Assembly (NCBI GenBank): GCA_016177355.1
Contig: JACOVL010000068.1
Location: 1 to 16,345, forward strand
Reading direction: 5' to 3'
Source: Betaproteobacteria bacterium
GTDB taxonomy: Bacteria > Pseudomonadota > Gammaproteobacteria > Burkholderiales > SG8-41
DNA: 16,345 nucleotides
How positions within the stretch are numbered: the stretch's first letter is position 1; each line of letters begins with the position of its first letter. The notes under the pieces are model-generated. The model was not told where the DNA came from, did no database searches, and worked only from the letters and a program-made list of their open reading frames with translations. Of this stretch, positions 5,963 through 13,727 are shown one piece after another. The position numbers were made by a program, and so were the translations under genes.

Positions 5963-7129
5963 CTACACGGCGAGCCGCGACATCACCTTCCAGAGATCGC
6001 TCTTCGCCTCGAATCCCACGCCCGGCGCATCGAGCATCCGCACGTAGCCGTTTTCGACGGGAATGCCGTCGGCGAAGCCGCCGAAGGGCTGGAACACTCC
6101 CGGGTACGACTCGTTGCCGCCCAGCCCGAGGCCGGCGGCGATGTTGAGCGACAGCTGGTGCCCGCCGTGCGGGATGCAGCGGCGCGCCGACCAGCCGTGC
6201 TCCTTCAGCATCGCGAGCGTTCTCATGTACTCGACCAGTCCATAGGAGAGCGCGCAATCGAACTGAAGCCAGTCGCGGTCCGGGCGCATGCCGCCATAGC
6301 GGATGAGGTTGCGCGCGTCCTGCATCGAGAACAGGTTCTCGCCTGTCGCCATCGCGCCTTCGTAATGCTTCGCGATCTCGGCCTGGAGCCCGTAGTCGAG
6401 CGGGTCGCCGGCCTCTTCGTACCAGAACAGCTCGTACGGTGCCAACGCCTTTGCATACGCGATCGCCGTCTTGAGGTCGAAACGCCCGTTCGCGTCCACC
6501 GCGAGCTTCTCGCCGGAACCGACGAGCCCGATCACCGCCTCCACGCGCCGGATGTCCTCGGCAAGCGACTCGCCGCCGATCTTCATCTTGACGACCGAAT
6601 AGCCGAGATCGAGGTAGCGCTTCATTTCGTCCTGCAGCGCCTTCAGGTTCTTGCCGGGGTAGTAATAACCTCCGGCCGCGTACACGAACACCCTGTCGTC
6701 GGCCTTTCCGCCGTTGTAGCGCTCGGCGAGCAGGCGATACAGCGGCTTGCCCTCGATCTTCGCGACCGCGTCCCAGATCGCCATGTCGAGCACGCCCACG
6801 GCGACCGAGCGCTCGCCGTGCCCGCCCGGTTTCTCGTTCGCCATCATGCATGCCTGGATCTTCCCGGGATCGAGGTTCTCCCCGGTGTCGTCGACCAGCG
6901 CTTCCGGATCGGCGCTCATCACGCGCGGGATGAAACGTTCCTTCAACAGCCCGCTCTGCGCGTAGCGGCCGTTGGAGTTGAACCCGTAGCCGACGACTTT
7001 GTCGCCGCCACGCACGACGTCGGTCACGACCGCCACTACGCTCGTGGTCATCCTGCTGAAATCGATGTAGGCGTTGCGGATCGCCGAGCCGATCGGGACG
7101 ACGGTCTCGTGAATGGCGAGAATTCTCAT
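5963..7129 (-). CDS. tarD: D(-)-tartrate dehydratase, enolase superfamily
   Basis: A 388-residue enzyme of the mandelate-racemase subgroup that dehydrates D-tartrate to oxaloacetate using Mg2+. It closely resembles, from memory, the characterised Bradyrhizobium enzyme across its whole length, including the stretches RNAYIDF, TTSVVAVVTDVVR, GYGFNSNGRY, NEKPGGHGERSVAVG and RYGGMRPDRDWLQFDCALSY. Catalytic residues are all present: Lys183 of KMK (general base), metal ligands Asp212, Glu238 and Glu264, and His321 in PHGGH (acid). The numbering is one less than I recall for the known enzyme. The ATG at 7127-7129 overlaps the stop of the acyl-CoA ligase gene (ATGA), so the two are probably co-translated. 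The open frame extends upstream to 7387, inside the ligase gene, and that part is rejected. Tartrate could be a substrate of the nearby TctABC, but that is inference. Confidence 0.95.
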   Translation of the reverse strand: MRILAIHETVVPIGSAIRNAYIDFSRMTTSVVAVVTDVVRGGDKVVGYGFNSNGRYAQSGLLKERFIPRVMSADPEALVDDTGENLDPGKIQACMMANEKPGGHGERSVAVGVLDMAIWDAVAKIEGKPLYRLLAERYNGGKADDRVFVYAAGGYYYPGKNLKALQDEMKRYLDLGYSVVKMKIGGESLAEDIRRVEAVIGLVGSGEKLAVDANGRFDLKTAIAYAKALAPYELFWYEEAGDPLDYGLQAEIAKHYEGAMATGENLFSMQDARNLIRYGGMRPDRDWLQFDCALSYGLVEYMRTLAMLKEHGWSARRCIPHGGHQLSLNIAAGLGLGGNESYPGVFQPFGGFADGIPVENGYVRMLDAPGVGFEAKSDLWKVMSRLAV

Positions 7130-8691
7130 CGAGATTTCATCAATTCCCGGGCGCGGTCGCGAAGAACGAATTTCTGGATCTTGCCGGTGGCGTTCCTCGG
7201 CAACTCGCCGAACACCACCCGCCTCGGCGCCTTGAAGTGCGCCAGGCGTTCGCGTAGGTAGGCGACCAGCTCGTCTTCGGTCGCCACTGCGCCGGACTTG
7301 AGGGTGACGAACGCAATGGGCACTTCGCCCCACTTCGGGTCCGGGCCGGCGACCACCGCGGCTTCCATCACCGCAGAGTGGGCGCATAGCGCGCGCTCGA
7401 CCTCGATCGAAGCGATGTTTTCGCCGCCGGAGACGATGATGTCCTTGGCACGGTCCTTGATCTCCACGTAGCCGTCCGGATGCATCACGCCGAGATCGCC
7501 GGTCCGCAACCAGCCGTCGGGGATCGCCTTGCGGGTGGCGATCTCGTCCTGGTAATAACCCAGCATCACGTTGTTGCCGCGCAGCGCGACTTCACCCAGC
7601 GTCTTGCCATTCTCCGGCACGTCCTTGCCGTGGAGATCGACCACTCGCAGCTGCTGCGAGACCACGTTGCCCACGCCCTGGCGCGCCTTGATTCTCGCCT
7701 GCTCGCCGATTGTGAGCTTGCTCCACTCGCCGCGCCACTCGCAGATCACCGCGGGGCCGAAGGTTTCGGTGAGACCGTACAGGTGGGTGACATCCATGCC
7801 GAGCTCGGCCATGCGCTGCAGGATCGCCGGCGTCGGCGGCGCGCCGCCCGTCGCCACCCGCACCGTGTGCGCGAGCCTGGCCGCCGCCGGGTGCCACGCC
7901 AGCATGACGAGCACCGTGGGCGCGCCATTCAGGTGCGTGACGTTCGATTCACGAAGGTGCTTCCACACCACGCCGGGATCGAACTTGCGCAGGCAAAGAT
8001 GCGCCGCGCCCGCGGCGGTCACGCCCCACGGGAAGCACCAGCCGTTGCAGTGAAACATCGGTAGCGTCCACAGGAAGGTGCTGTCGCATTCGAGCCGCGT
8101 TTCCATCGCCATCGCCAGCGCCTGCAGGTAGGCGCCGCGATGGTGATACATGACACCCTTCGGCTTGCCGGTGGTGCCGCTCGTGTAATTGATCGAGAGC
8201 AGCCCCCGCTCGTCGGTCACTGCGCGGTGGTAGGGACCGGAACCGGCAAGCAGGTGCTCGTACTGGTCGTCGGGGCGTCCCGCGCGCACCAGCCGCAATC
8301 CTCCGCCCGCCTGCGCGGCGATGTCGCGGGCAACTCCCTCGAATTCGTAGTCGTAGACCAGCACCTGCGCGCCGCTGTGCGCGACGATGAAGGAGAGGTC
8401 GGCCGCCGTTAGCCGCGTGTTGAGCGCCACCAATACCGCGCCCGCGAACGGAATGCCGTAGTGCGCCTCGAGCAGCACGTGCGTGTTGGGCGCAAGCACT
8501 GCGACGCGCCCGCCCTCGGCGATTCCCATGCCGCGCAGCGCGCCGCCGAGCCGCAGGCAGCGGTCGAGGAACTCGGCGTAGCTGAAGCGGCGCTCGCCGT
8601 CGATCACCGCGTCGCGGTCGGCGTAGACTTTCCCCGATCGCAGCAGGAAGGAAGTCGGGGTCAGAGCCTCGAAGGATGCCGTTGCGCTCAT
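7126..8691 (-). CDS. AMP-forming acyl-CoA synthetase (fatty acid/carboxylate-CoA ligase)
   Basis: A 521-residue ANL-superfamily ligase that makes an acyl-adenylate and then an acyl-CoA. Motifs are in the expected order: phosphate loop YTSGTTGKPKG (169-179), TGGAPPTPAILQRM (281-294), adenine-binding YGLTETFGP (305-313), hinge region TGDLG (397-401) then DRAKDIIVSGGENIAS (413-428), and the catalytic lysine Lys504 in PRNATGKIQK. It resembles the group containing medium-chain and methylthiopropionyl-CoA ligases (FLWTLPMFHCNGW is typical), but specificity cannot be fixed. The ATG at 8689-8691 begins a normal N-terminus and has only a weak GGAA upstream. It follows the OYE gene after 65 bases and overlaps tarD by four bases. 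A complete, normal-looking enzyme. Confidence 0.94.
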   Translation of the reverse strand: MSATASFEALTPTSFLLRSGKVYADRDAVIDGERRFSYAEFLDRCLRLGGALRGMGIAEGGRVAVLAPNTHVLLEAHYGIPFAGAVLVALNTRLTAADLSFIVAHSGAQVLVYDYEFEGVARDIAAQAGGGLRLVRAGRPDDQYEHLLAGSGPYHRAVTDERGLLSINYTSGTTGKPKGVMYHHRGAYLQALAMAMETRLECDSTFLWTLPMFHCNGWCFPWGVTAAGAAHLCLRKFDPGVVWKHLRESNVTHLNGAPTVLVMLAWHPAAARLAHTVRVATGGAPPTPAILQRMAELGMDVTHLYGLTETFGPAVICEWRGEWSKLTIGEQARIKARQGVGNVVSQQLRVVDLHGKDVPENGKTLGEVALRGNNVMLGYYQDEIATRKAIPDGWLRTGDLGVMHPDGYVEIKDRAKDIIVSGGENIASIEVERALCAHSAVMEAAVVAGPDPKWGEVPIAFVTLKSGAVATEDELVAYLRERLAHFKAPRRVVFGELPRNATGKIQKFVLRDRARELMKSR

Positions 8692-8756
8692 TTTCCGATT
8701 GGAACCCGATACCTGAGGTTACAGGCCTTGACCCTCAATACATACCCCCCTCATCC

Positions 8757-9857
8757 CTAGAAGATGTCTCCCCGCTCGTACTGCTTCGGCCAGGGGATCT
8801 TTGCCTTCAATGCCTTCGCCGCGTGCAGCGGCCAATAGGGGTCGTTCAGGAACGCGCGCGCCATGACGACGATGTCGGCCTGGCCGCCGGCGACGATCTC
8901 CTCGGCCATCTCGGGACTGGAAATCATCCCTACGGCGCCCGTGGCAACCCCCGCGCGGCTGCGGACTGCCGCCGCGAACGGCACCTGAAAACCGGGGCGC
9001 GCGTCGATTTTCTGGCGCGGGTCCACACCGCCGCTCGAGCAATCGATGAGATCCACCTTGCCGCCCGCCTTCAGCCGCTGCGCGAGCTTCACGCTCTCAT
9101 CCAGGTCCCAGCCGCCATCCATCCAGTCGGTGCAGGAAATGCGCACGAACAGCGGCTTGTCGTCCGGCCACTCGGAACGCACGGCATCCACGACCTCGAG
9201 CAGGAAGCGCACGCGGTTCTCGAAGCTGCCGCCGTAACGGTCGCTGCGGCGGTTCGAGACCGGCGACAGGAACGAGGAGATCAGGTAGCCGTGCGCGCTG
9301 TGGAGTTCGATGATGTCGAACCCCGCCTCGCGCGCGCGCCGCGCGGACGCGGCAAATTTCCCGACGATCTCCGCGATCGTTCCCCCGTCCATTTCCCGCG
9401 GCACCGGCGAGCTCTCGCCGAAGGGCAGCGCCGAGGGTCCGATGATCGGCCACCCGCCCTGTTCCGGGGAAAGCCCCTTGCCGCCCTCCCACGGACGCGT
9501 CGTCGAGGCCTTGCGCCCGGCGTGGGCAAGCTGGATGCCTGCCACGGCGTCCTGCGCCTTCACGAACCGCGCGATGCGCGCCAATGCATCGCGCTGCGTG
9601 TCGTTCCACAGGCCCATGCACCCCGCGGTGATGCGGCCCCGCGGCTCCACGTTCGTCATTTCCACGAACACGATGCCCGCCCCGCCCACGGCCCGCGAGG
9701 CCAGATTCTGGAAATGCCAGTCGTTCGGCACGCCGTCAGTCGCCGAGTACTGGCACATCGGCGAGACCATGATGCGGTTGCGCGCCGTCACCGAGCGGAA
9801 CGTGACCGGCCGGAAGAGGTGCGGGCTGGGTTGTGCTTTCGCGTCCATATTGCTCAT
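8757..9857 (-). CDS. NADH:flavin oxidoreductase, Old Yellow Enzyme family (YqjM/NamA type)
   Basis: A 366-residue FMN-containing TIM-barrel ene-reductase that uses NAD(P)H to reduce activated C=C bonds such as enals, enones, nitro-olefins and possibly enoyl-CoA-like substrates. It carries the marks of the thermophilic-like class: Cys35 and Tyr37 in PMCQYSA, QLAHAGRK (109-116), the substrate-anchoring His186 and His189 with Tyr191 in ELHSAHGYL, then SNRRSDRYGGSFENR and VRIS. These match the YqjM residues Cys26, Tyr28, His164, His167 and Tyr169. The C-terminal RAFLNDPYWP is also typical. Two close ATGs are possible (9855-9857 and 9846-9848); neither has a strong ribosome site. First gene of the leftward OYE-ligase-tarD cluster, divergent from the PrpD gene at 9937. 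Confidence 0.94.
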   Translation of the reverse strand: MSNMDAKAQPSPHLFRPVTFRSVTARNRIMVSPMCQYSATDGVPNDWHFQNLASRAVGGAGIVFVEMTNVEPRGRITAGCMGLWNDTQRDALARIARFVKAQDAVAGIQLAHAGRKASTTRPWEGGKGLSPEQGGWPIIGPSALPFGESSPVPREMDGGTIAEIVGKFAASARRAREAGFDIIELHSAHGYLISSFLSPVSNRRSDRYGGSFENRVRFLLEVVDAVRSEWPDDKPLFVRISCTDWMDGGWDLDESVKLAQRLKAGGKVDLIDCSSGGVDPRQKIDARPGFQVPFAAAVRSRAGVATGAVGMISSPEMAEEIVAGGQADIVVMARAFLNDPYWPLHAAKALKAKIPWPKQYERGDIF

Positions 9858-9936
9858 GTCATCCGGGCCCGGCGCCGGCAGCGCGTATATCCTTCATCGC
9901 TCGCTTTTCCAGTCAATGCCCGCAATAATACAAGAC
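9858..9936. promoter_or_regulatory. Divergent intergenic region between the OYE gene and a PrpD gene
   Basis: These 79 bases must hold the promoters of both divergent units if each is separately transcribed. On the minus strand TTGACT (9911-9916) is a good -35 match, but the nearest -10-like word (GATATA) is 19 bases away and matches only half of the consensus. On the plus strand the AT-rich AATAATAC lies very close to the start codon. No clear operator palindrome is seen. Confidence 0.3.
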
Positions 9937-11313
9937 ATGAACCCGCCCCAGCGGAACGTTTCGGAACTGGCCGCCGCGCTCAGCGCCTATATCGCCGGAG
10001 CCGTGCGGAAACCGTTGCCGCGGGAAGTCGCTGCGCGCGCGAAACTCCACCTGGTGGACACGTTCGCCGCGATGGTCTCGGGGTCGCGGCTGCTGCCCGG
10101 AAAAAAAGCCATCGCCTATACGAAGTCACTGGGCGGCAAGCCGGAGGCGGGCGTGGTCGGCACGCGCATCGTTACTTCCGCCGCGAACGCCGCGCTCGCG
10201 AACGGCATGTTCGGACATGCGGACGAAACGGACGATACCCATCCGCCTTCTCTCACCCACCCGGGAACGAGCGTTCTGCCGGCCGCGCTTGCGATCGGTG
10301 AGCGCAACCGGCTTGCGGGACAAGTGGTGCTGCGCGCCGTGGTTCTCGGTTACGACATCTGCGCGCGCCTGCTGCTTGCGCTCAAGCCCATGCCCTTCCT
10401 GCGCTCGGGCCACCATGCCGGCGCGTTCGGCCAGCTGTTCGGCGCCGCCGCAACGGCCGGCGCGCTGCTCAAGCTCGACGCGCGCCGCGTGCGCTACCTG
10501 CTCTCGTATGCCGCGCAGCAGGCTTCGGGCATGTACACCATGTTCCGCGATCCCGAGCACATCGAAAAAGCCTATGCCATGGGCGGCATGCCGGCCCATA
10601 ACGGCGTCGCTGGCGCATTGATGGTCGCGCACGGCTTTACCGGGGTGGAGGACGTTTTCTCGGGCGAGCGCGATTTTTTCTACACCTTCGCGCCGGAAGA
10701 AATCGACCGCAACGTAATGATCCGCGGGCTCGGCCGCGATTACGAGATTCTGCGCGGCGGCATCAAGCGCTGGCCGGTCGGCGGACCGATCCAGGGGCCG
10801 CTGCACGTGCTCCACGACCTGATCCGGCAGCACGGCATCGGGGCGCTGGACGTCGAGCGGCTCGTCGCGCGCATGCCGGACAAGGAACTCGAGATCGTCA
10901 ACAACCGCGACATGCCGGACATCTCGGTGCAGCATCTGCTGGCGGTGATGCTGCTCGATGGCGGCGTTACCTTCGCCTCGGCGCACGATTTCAGGCGCAT
11001 GAAGGACCCGAAGGCACTCGAGCTCCGGAAGCGCATCGAGGTGGTTGGCGATCCGGGTCTCACCGACGTGCAGCGCCGCTGGCGCTGCGTGATGGAAGTG
11101 AAGCTCAGGGACGGCCGCTCGCTCACCCACCAGACGATGGCGGCCAAAGGCAGCTTCGAGAACCCGCTGACGCCGGTCGAGGAAAACGAGAAGGCGCTCG
11201 ACCTGATCGCGCCGGTGCTGGGCAAGGCCCGCTCCCTGGCGTTGCTGTTCACGCTCTGGAATTTCGATCTGCTGAAGGACGTGCGCGCGCTGCGCCGGCT
11301 CTACGCCAGGTAG
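9937..11313 (+). CDS. MmgE/PrpD family protein (lone, plus strand)
   Basis: A 458-residue protein of the 2-methylcitrate dehydratase / cis-aconitate decarboxylase family, cytosolic and normally dimeric. It has an all-helical domain with the lid inserted (about residues 270-400). The active-site acidic block reads HADETDDTHPPSLTHPGTSV (94-113). By comparison with the decarboxylase IRG1/CAD, Asp96 and the His of the HPG motif (His108) would be catalytic. RSGHHAGAFGQLFGAAATAG (about 156-175) and GGIKRWPVGGPIQGPLHVL are the expected later segments. The start is uncertain: ATG at 9937 or in-frame ATG at 9916; the long open frame back to 9310 is antisense to the OYE gene. It converges on the tctC at 11320 with six bases between stops. 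Substrate unknown; clearly diverged from the other PrpDs here. Confidence 0.9.
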   Translation: MNPPQRNVSELAAALSAYIAGAVRKPLPREVAARAKLHLVDTFAAMVSGSRLLPGKKAIAYTKSLGGKPEAGVVGTRIVTSAANAALANGMFGHADETDDTHPPSLTHPGTSVLPAALAIGERNRLAGQVVLRAVVLGYDICARLLLALKPMPFLRSGHHAGAFGQLFGAAATAGALLKLDARRVRYLLSYAAQQASGMYTMFRDPEHIEKAYAMGGMPAHNGVAGALMVAHGFTGVEDVFSGERDFFYTFAPEEIDRNVMIRGLGRDYEILRGGIKRWPVGGPIQGPLHVLHDLIRQHGIGALDVERLVARMPDKELEIVNNRDMPDISVQHLLAVMLLDGGVTFASAHDFRRMKDPKALELRKRIEVVGDPGLTDVQRRWRCVMEVKLRDGRSLTHQTMAAKGSFENPLTPVEENEKALDLIAPVLGKARSLALLFTLWNFDLLKDVRALRRLYAR

Positions 11314-11319
11314 CGCACG

Positions 11320-12303
11320 TCACTCGGCCTTGATGCCGGCGTCCTTGATCACCGCCGCCCATACGGCAGTTTCCGACTTGATGCGCGCGGCAAGCTCCTG
11401 CGGCGTGCTGGTTTCCACTTCCAGGCCCTGGCGCGACATCGCCTGCTGCACGTCGGGTAATTGCAGTGCCTTGATCGCCTCGATCCGTATCCGATTGACC
11501 ACCGCCGCCGGTGTCCCGGCTGGCACTATGAATGCATACCACGAGCTCACGTCGAAGCCGGGAAAGCCGGACTCGGCGAGCGTCGGCAACTCGGGAGCGA
11601 CTTTGGAGCGTTTCAGCCCGGTGGTGGCGAGTGCCTTGAGCCGCCCGGATTTCACGTGCGGCATGGAGGACGCGACGCTGCCGAAGAGCACCTGGGCTTC
11701 CCCCGACAGCACCGCCGCCGCGGCTGGCCCACCGCCCTTGTAGGCGATGTGCACCATGTTCACGCCCGCGCGCTTCTTGAAGAGCTCCGCCGCAAGGTGC
11801 AGCGGGCTGCCCACGCCGGCCGAAGCATAGTTGAGCGCGCCCGGCTTCACTTTGGCGAGCGCAATGAACTCCTTCAGGTTGCCCGCCGCGACGCTTGGAT
11901 GTAGCACCAGGATGTACTGCGCGGTGGCGAGCAGCGTCACCGGCTGCAGGTCCTTCTGCACGCGGTAGGGCAGCTTGTAGAGGCCGGGGTTCACCGTGAG
12001 CACGGTGCTGAAGCCCATGAATACCGTGTGCCCGTCGGGATCCGCCTTCGCCACCGTCTCTGCGGCGATGTTCCCCGCCGCTCCCCCGCGGTTGTCCACC
12101 ACCCAGGTCTGGCCGAGCGCGTCGCTCAGTTTGGGCGAGACGATGCGCGAGAGCGTGTCTGCGCCGCCGCCGGGCGCGAACGGCACCAGCAGCCGCACCG
12201 GCCGCGTCGGATACCCCGGCTCGGCGGCGAACGACGCCGTAACGAAAGCAATCAACGCAAGTAATACAGTGCAAAGACGATCAAGACCTGAGCGTGGAAT
12301 CAT
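11320..12303 (-). CDS. Orphan tripartite tricarboxylate transporter substrate-binding protein (TctC/Bug family)
   Basis: A 327-residue periplasmic receptor of the ordinary Bug type. The signal peptide runs from residue 1 to about 26 (DRLCTVLLALIAFVTASFAA). The mature protein begins PGYPTRPVRLLVPFAPGGGADTLSR, the classical Bug ligand loop, followed by DNRGGAAGNIA, YASAGVGSPLHLAAELFKK (which closes on the ligand from the second lobe) and VHIAYKGGGPAAAAVLSGE. It is only distantly like the tandem receptors at 413-2395, with different loop sequences. No tctA or tctB is next to it, so it must use a permease from elsewhere or act as a sensor, as is usual for the many orphan Bugs of betaproteobacteria. 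GGGGGGAAG precedes the ATG. It is the last gene of the CoA-transferase/PrpD/PrpD operon. Confidence 0.94.
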   Translation of the reverse strand: MIPRSGLDRLCTVLLALIAFVTASFAAEPGYPTRPVRLLVPFAPGGGADTLSRIVSPKLSDALGQTWVVDNRGGAAGNIAAETVAKADPDGHTVFMGFSTVLTVNPGLYKLPYRVQKDLQPVTLLATAQYILVLHPSVAAGNLKEFIALAKVKPGALNYASAGVGSPLHLAAELFKKRAGVNMVHIAYKGGGPAAAAVLSGEAQVLFGSVASSMPHVKSGRLKALATTGLKRSKVAPELPTLAESGFPGFDVSSWYAFIVPAGTPAAVVNRIRIEAIKALQLPDVQQAMSRQGLEVETSTPQELAARIKSETAVWAAVIKDAGIKAE

Positions 12304-12335
12304 GCTTCCCCCCGTTATTCCATCACTTCGCCACT

Positions 12336-13715
12336 TTAACCGGCCACCGTCAAGCGCACGATCTCGCCGGCATCAGCCATATCCTCGACCCTCCACAGCC
12401 GCTCCAGCAGCCGGTCCGTTTGCGCCGTCGAGAGCGCCGTCGCGGCAAGCCCGCGGAATTTCATTTCGACCTCGGCGTCGGACATCGGGTTGCGGTAATG
12501 GCCCTTATGGTACTCGACTGTCGCGGTATGGGTTGCGCCGGAGCGGGCGACGAGTTCGAGCTCGCACAGCATTGCCTCCGGCATGCGCCGGTCCGCCTCC
12601 TTTGACGCTTCGACCTTCACGCGTTTGGCCAGCGCGAGCAGCTTGGGGTCGCGCAGGTGCTGGTCGTCGAAATGATGCTCTTCGACGCCGCCGTGCATCA
12701 GCGCCACCGCTACCGTATACGGCATGCTGTGGTCGGCGGTCTCGCGGGTAGCCGGCGCCCATTTCTCCGGATCGCCCGCCATGAGCCGTATCGCCGTCGA
12801 GCAGGTGCGGATGCGCACTTCCGCGACTTCGTCTGCGTTCTTGATCTTCTCCCGCGCCTCCAGCGCCGCCTGCACCACGGTCTGCGAATACTGGCCGAGC
12901 GGAAAGCGCTTGATGCTGCATTCCATGATCTTGAACGGATGTCCGCGCCCGCCGAGCGCCGCGAGCTGGAACGGCTTGCGTGCCACCGCCTTGAAGTAGC
13001 CTCCCACGCCCTCGAAGATCGGCGACGGCCCGGTCATGCCGCGCGCGGCGAGCCTCGCGGCGAACACCGCGTTGCGGCTGGCGTTGGCATAGGCGCAGCC
13101 CTTCCACATCGAGACGTTGCCGATGCGCGTCTGGTAGAGCGCGACGTTGGGCGCGATGCCGAGGTTGAGCGCTTCGGCGATCTGATTTTGCGGCAGCCTG
13201 AGCAGCCACGCTGCGGCCGCCGTGCTCGCCATGGCGCCGACCGTCACGTGATCGAAGCCGAGCGGCTTCAGGTCCGCCTCGTCGCAGACGCGGCAAAAGA
13301 CCTCGTAGGCGAGCACGGTCGCGGCGATTACATCCTTGCCGCTGCGGCCCGCCACCTCCGCGGCGGCGAGCACCGCCGCGATGCTGTCGCTCGGATGGCC
13401 CGATTCGCCGGTGCTGGTGTAGCCGTCGTTGAAATCGAGGAAGCGGATCATCACGCCGTTGGCGAAGGTCGCGAGCTCGGGGCTCGTGCGCCGGCCGCTC
13501 ACCATTACCGTCGCCGGATTGCTGCTGGTGACGGTCCCGGCGATGTCGCGGGCGATTTTCGCGGGCTCGCTCGCGGCGCCCCCCAGCGCGCAGCCCACCG
13601 TGTCCACGATCAGCCGTTTCGCCTGCCGCACGACCTCCGCCGACAGGTACTCGTAGCGTAGTGCCGCTGCGTACGAGCTTAACTGTTCAACGATGGTGCC
13701 CTTGTCACTTGTCAC
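12336..13715 (-). CDS. MmgE/PrpD family protein, closest to 2-methylcitrate dehydratase
   Basis: A 459-residue cytosolic protein. Of the four PrpD-type genes here it looks most like true PrpD. IRFLDFNDGYTSTGESGHPS (90-109) parallels the E. coli LDFNDTW...GHPSDN segment; LGFDHVTVGAMASTAAAAWL parallels GLDHVLLVKVASTAVVAEML; IKRFPLGQYSQTVVQAA and ADHSMPYTVAVAL parallel its FPAEFHSQTAVEAA and DHCIQYMVAI. The family reaction would be 2-methylcitrate to 2-methyl-cis-aconitate, or a similar dehydration. The start is GTG at 13713-13715, the only possible one: TGA lies in frame two codons upstream and no other start codon lies nearby. That GTG is inside a tandem 7-base repeat. It is 12 bases after the upstream PrpD gene. 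No prpB or prpC is visible, so a propionate role is unproven. Confidence 0.92.
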   Translation of the reverse strand: MTSDKGTIVEQLSSYAAALRYEYLSAEVVRQAKRLIVDTVGCALGGAASEPAKIARDIAGTVTSSNPATVMVSGRRTSPELATFANGVMIRFLDFNDGYTSTGESGHPSDSIAAVLAAAEVAGRSGKDVIAATVLAYEVFCRVCDEADLKPLGFDHVTVGAMASTAAAAWLLRLPQNQIAEALNLGIAPNVALYQTRIGNVSMWKGCAYANASRNAVFAARLAARGMTGPSPIFEGVGGYFKAVARKPFQLAALGGRGHPFKIMECSIKRFPLGQYSQTVVQAALEAREKIKNADEVAEVRIRTCSTAIRLMAGDPEKWAPATRETADHSMPYTVAVALMHGGVEEHHFDDQHLRDPKLLALAKRVKVEASKEADRRMPEAMLCELELVARSGATHTATVEYHKGHYRNPMSDAEVEMKFRGLAATALSTAQTDRLLERLWRVEDMADAGEIVRLTVAG

Positions 13716-13721
13716 TCGTCA
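13701..13721. repeat. Tandem 7-base repeat at the start of the PrpD gene
   Basis: Three units in tandem: CTTGTCA, CTTGTCA, CTCGTCA (plus strand). On the coding strand this is GTGACGAGTGACAAGTGACAAG, so each unit offers a GTG. The GTG at 13713-13715 is in frame with the PrpD gene; the one upstream and the one downstream each run quickly into a stop. Confidence 0.8.
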
Positions 13722-13727
13722 CCGATT

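Noticed and set aside
7130..7387. Upstream extension of the tarD open frame
   Set aside because: It lies inside the acyl-CoA ligase gene in another frame and is low-complexity Arg/Gly-rich. The TarD homology begins at the ATG at 7129.
8692..8756. Terminator between the OYE and ligase genes
   Set aside because: TGAGG and CCTCA could form a weak five-base stem, but the loop is long and no T-tract follows on the minus strand.
9310..9915. Long upstream extension of the plus-strand PrpD frame
   Set aside because: It is antisense to the OYE gene and has no PrpD features. Homology starts after 9937.
8676..10301. 541-codon plus-strand open frame
   Set aside because: Arg/His/Ala-rich shadow that crosses the OYE gene, the intergenic region and the start of the PrpD gene. 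No recognisable domain.
13701..13721. CRISPR-like repeat
   Set aside because: Units of 7 bases with no spacers and no cas genes. It is a simple tandem repeat.
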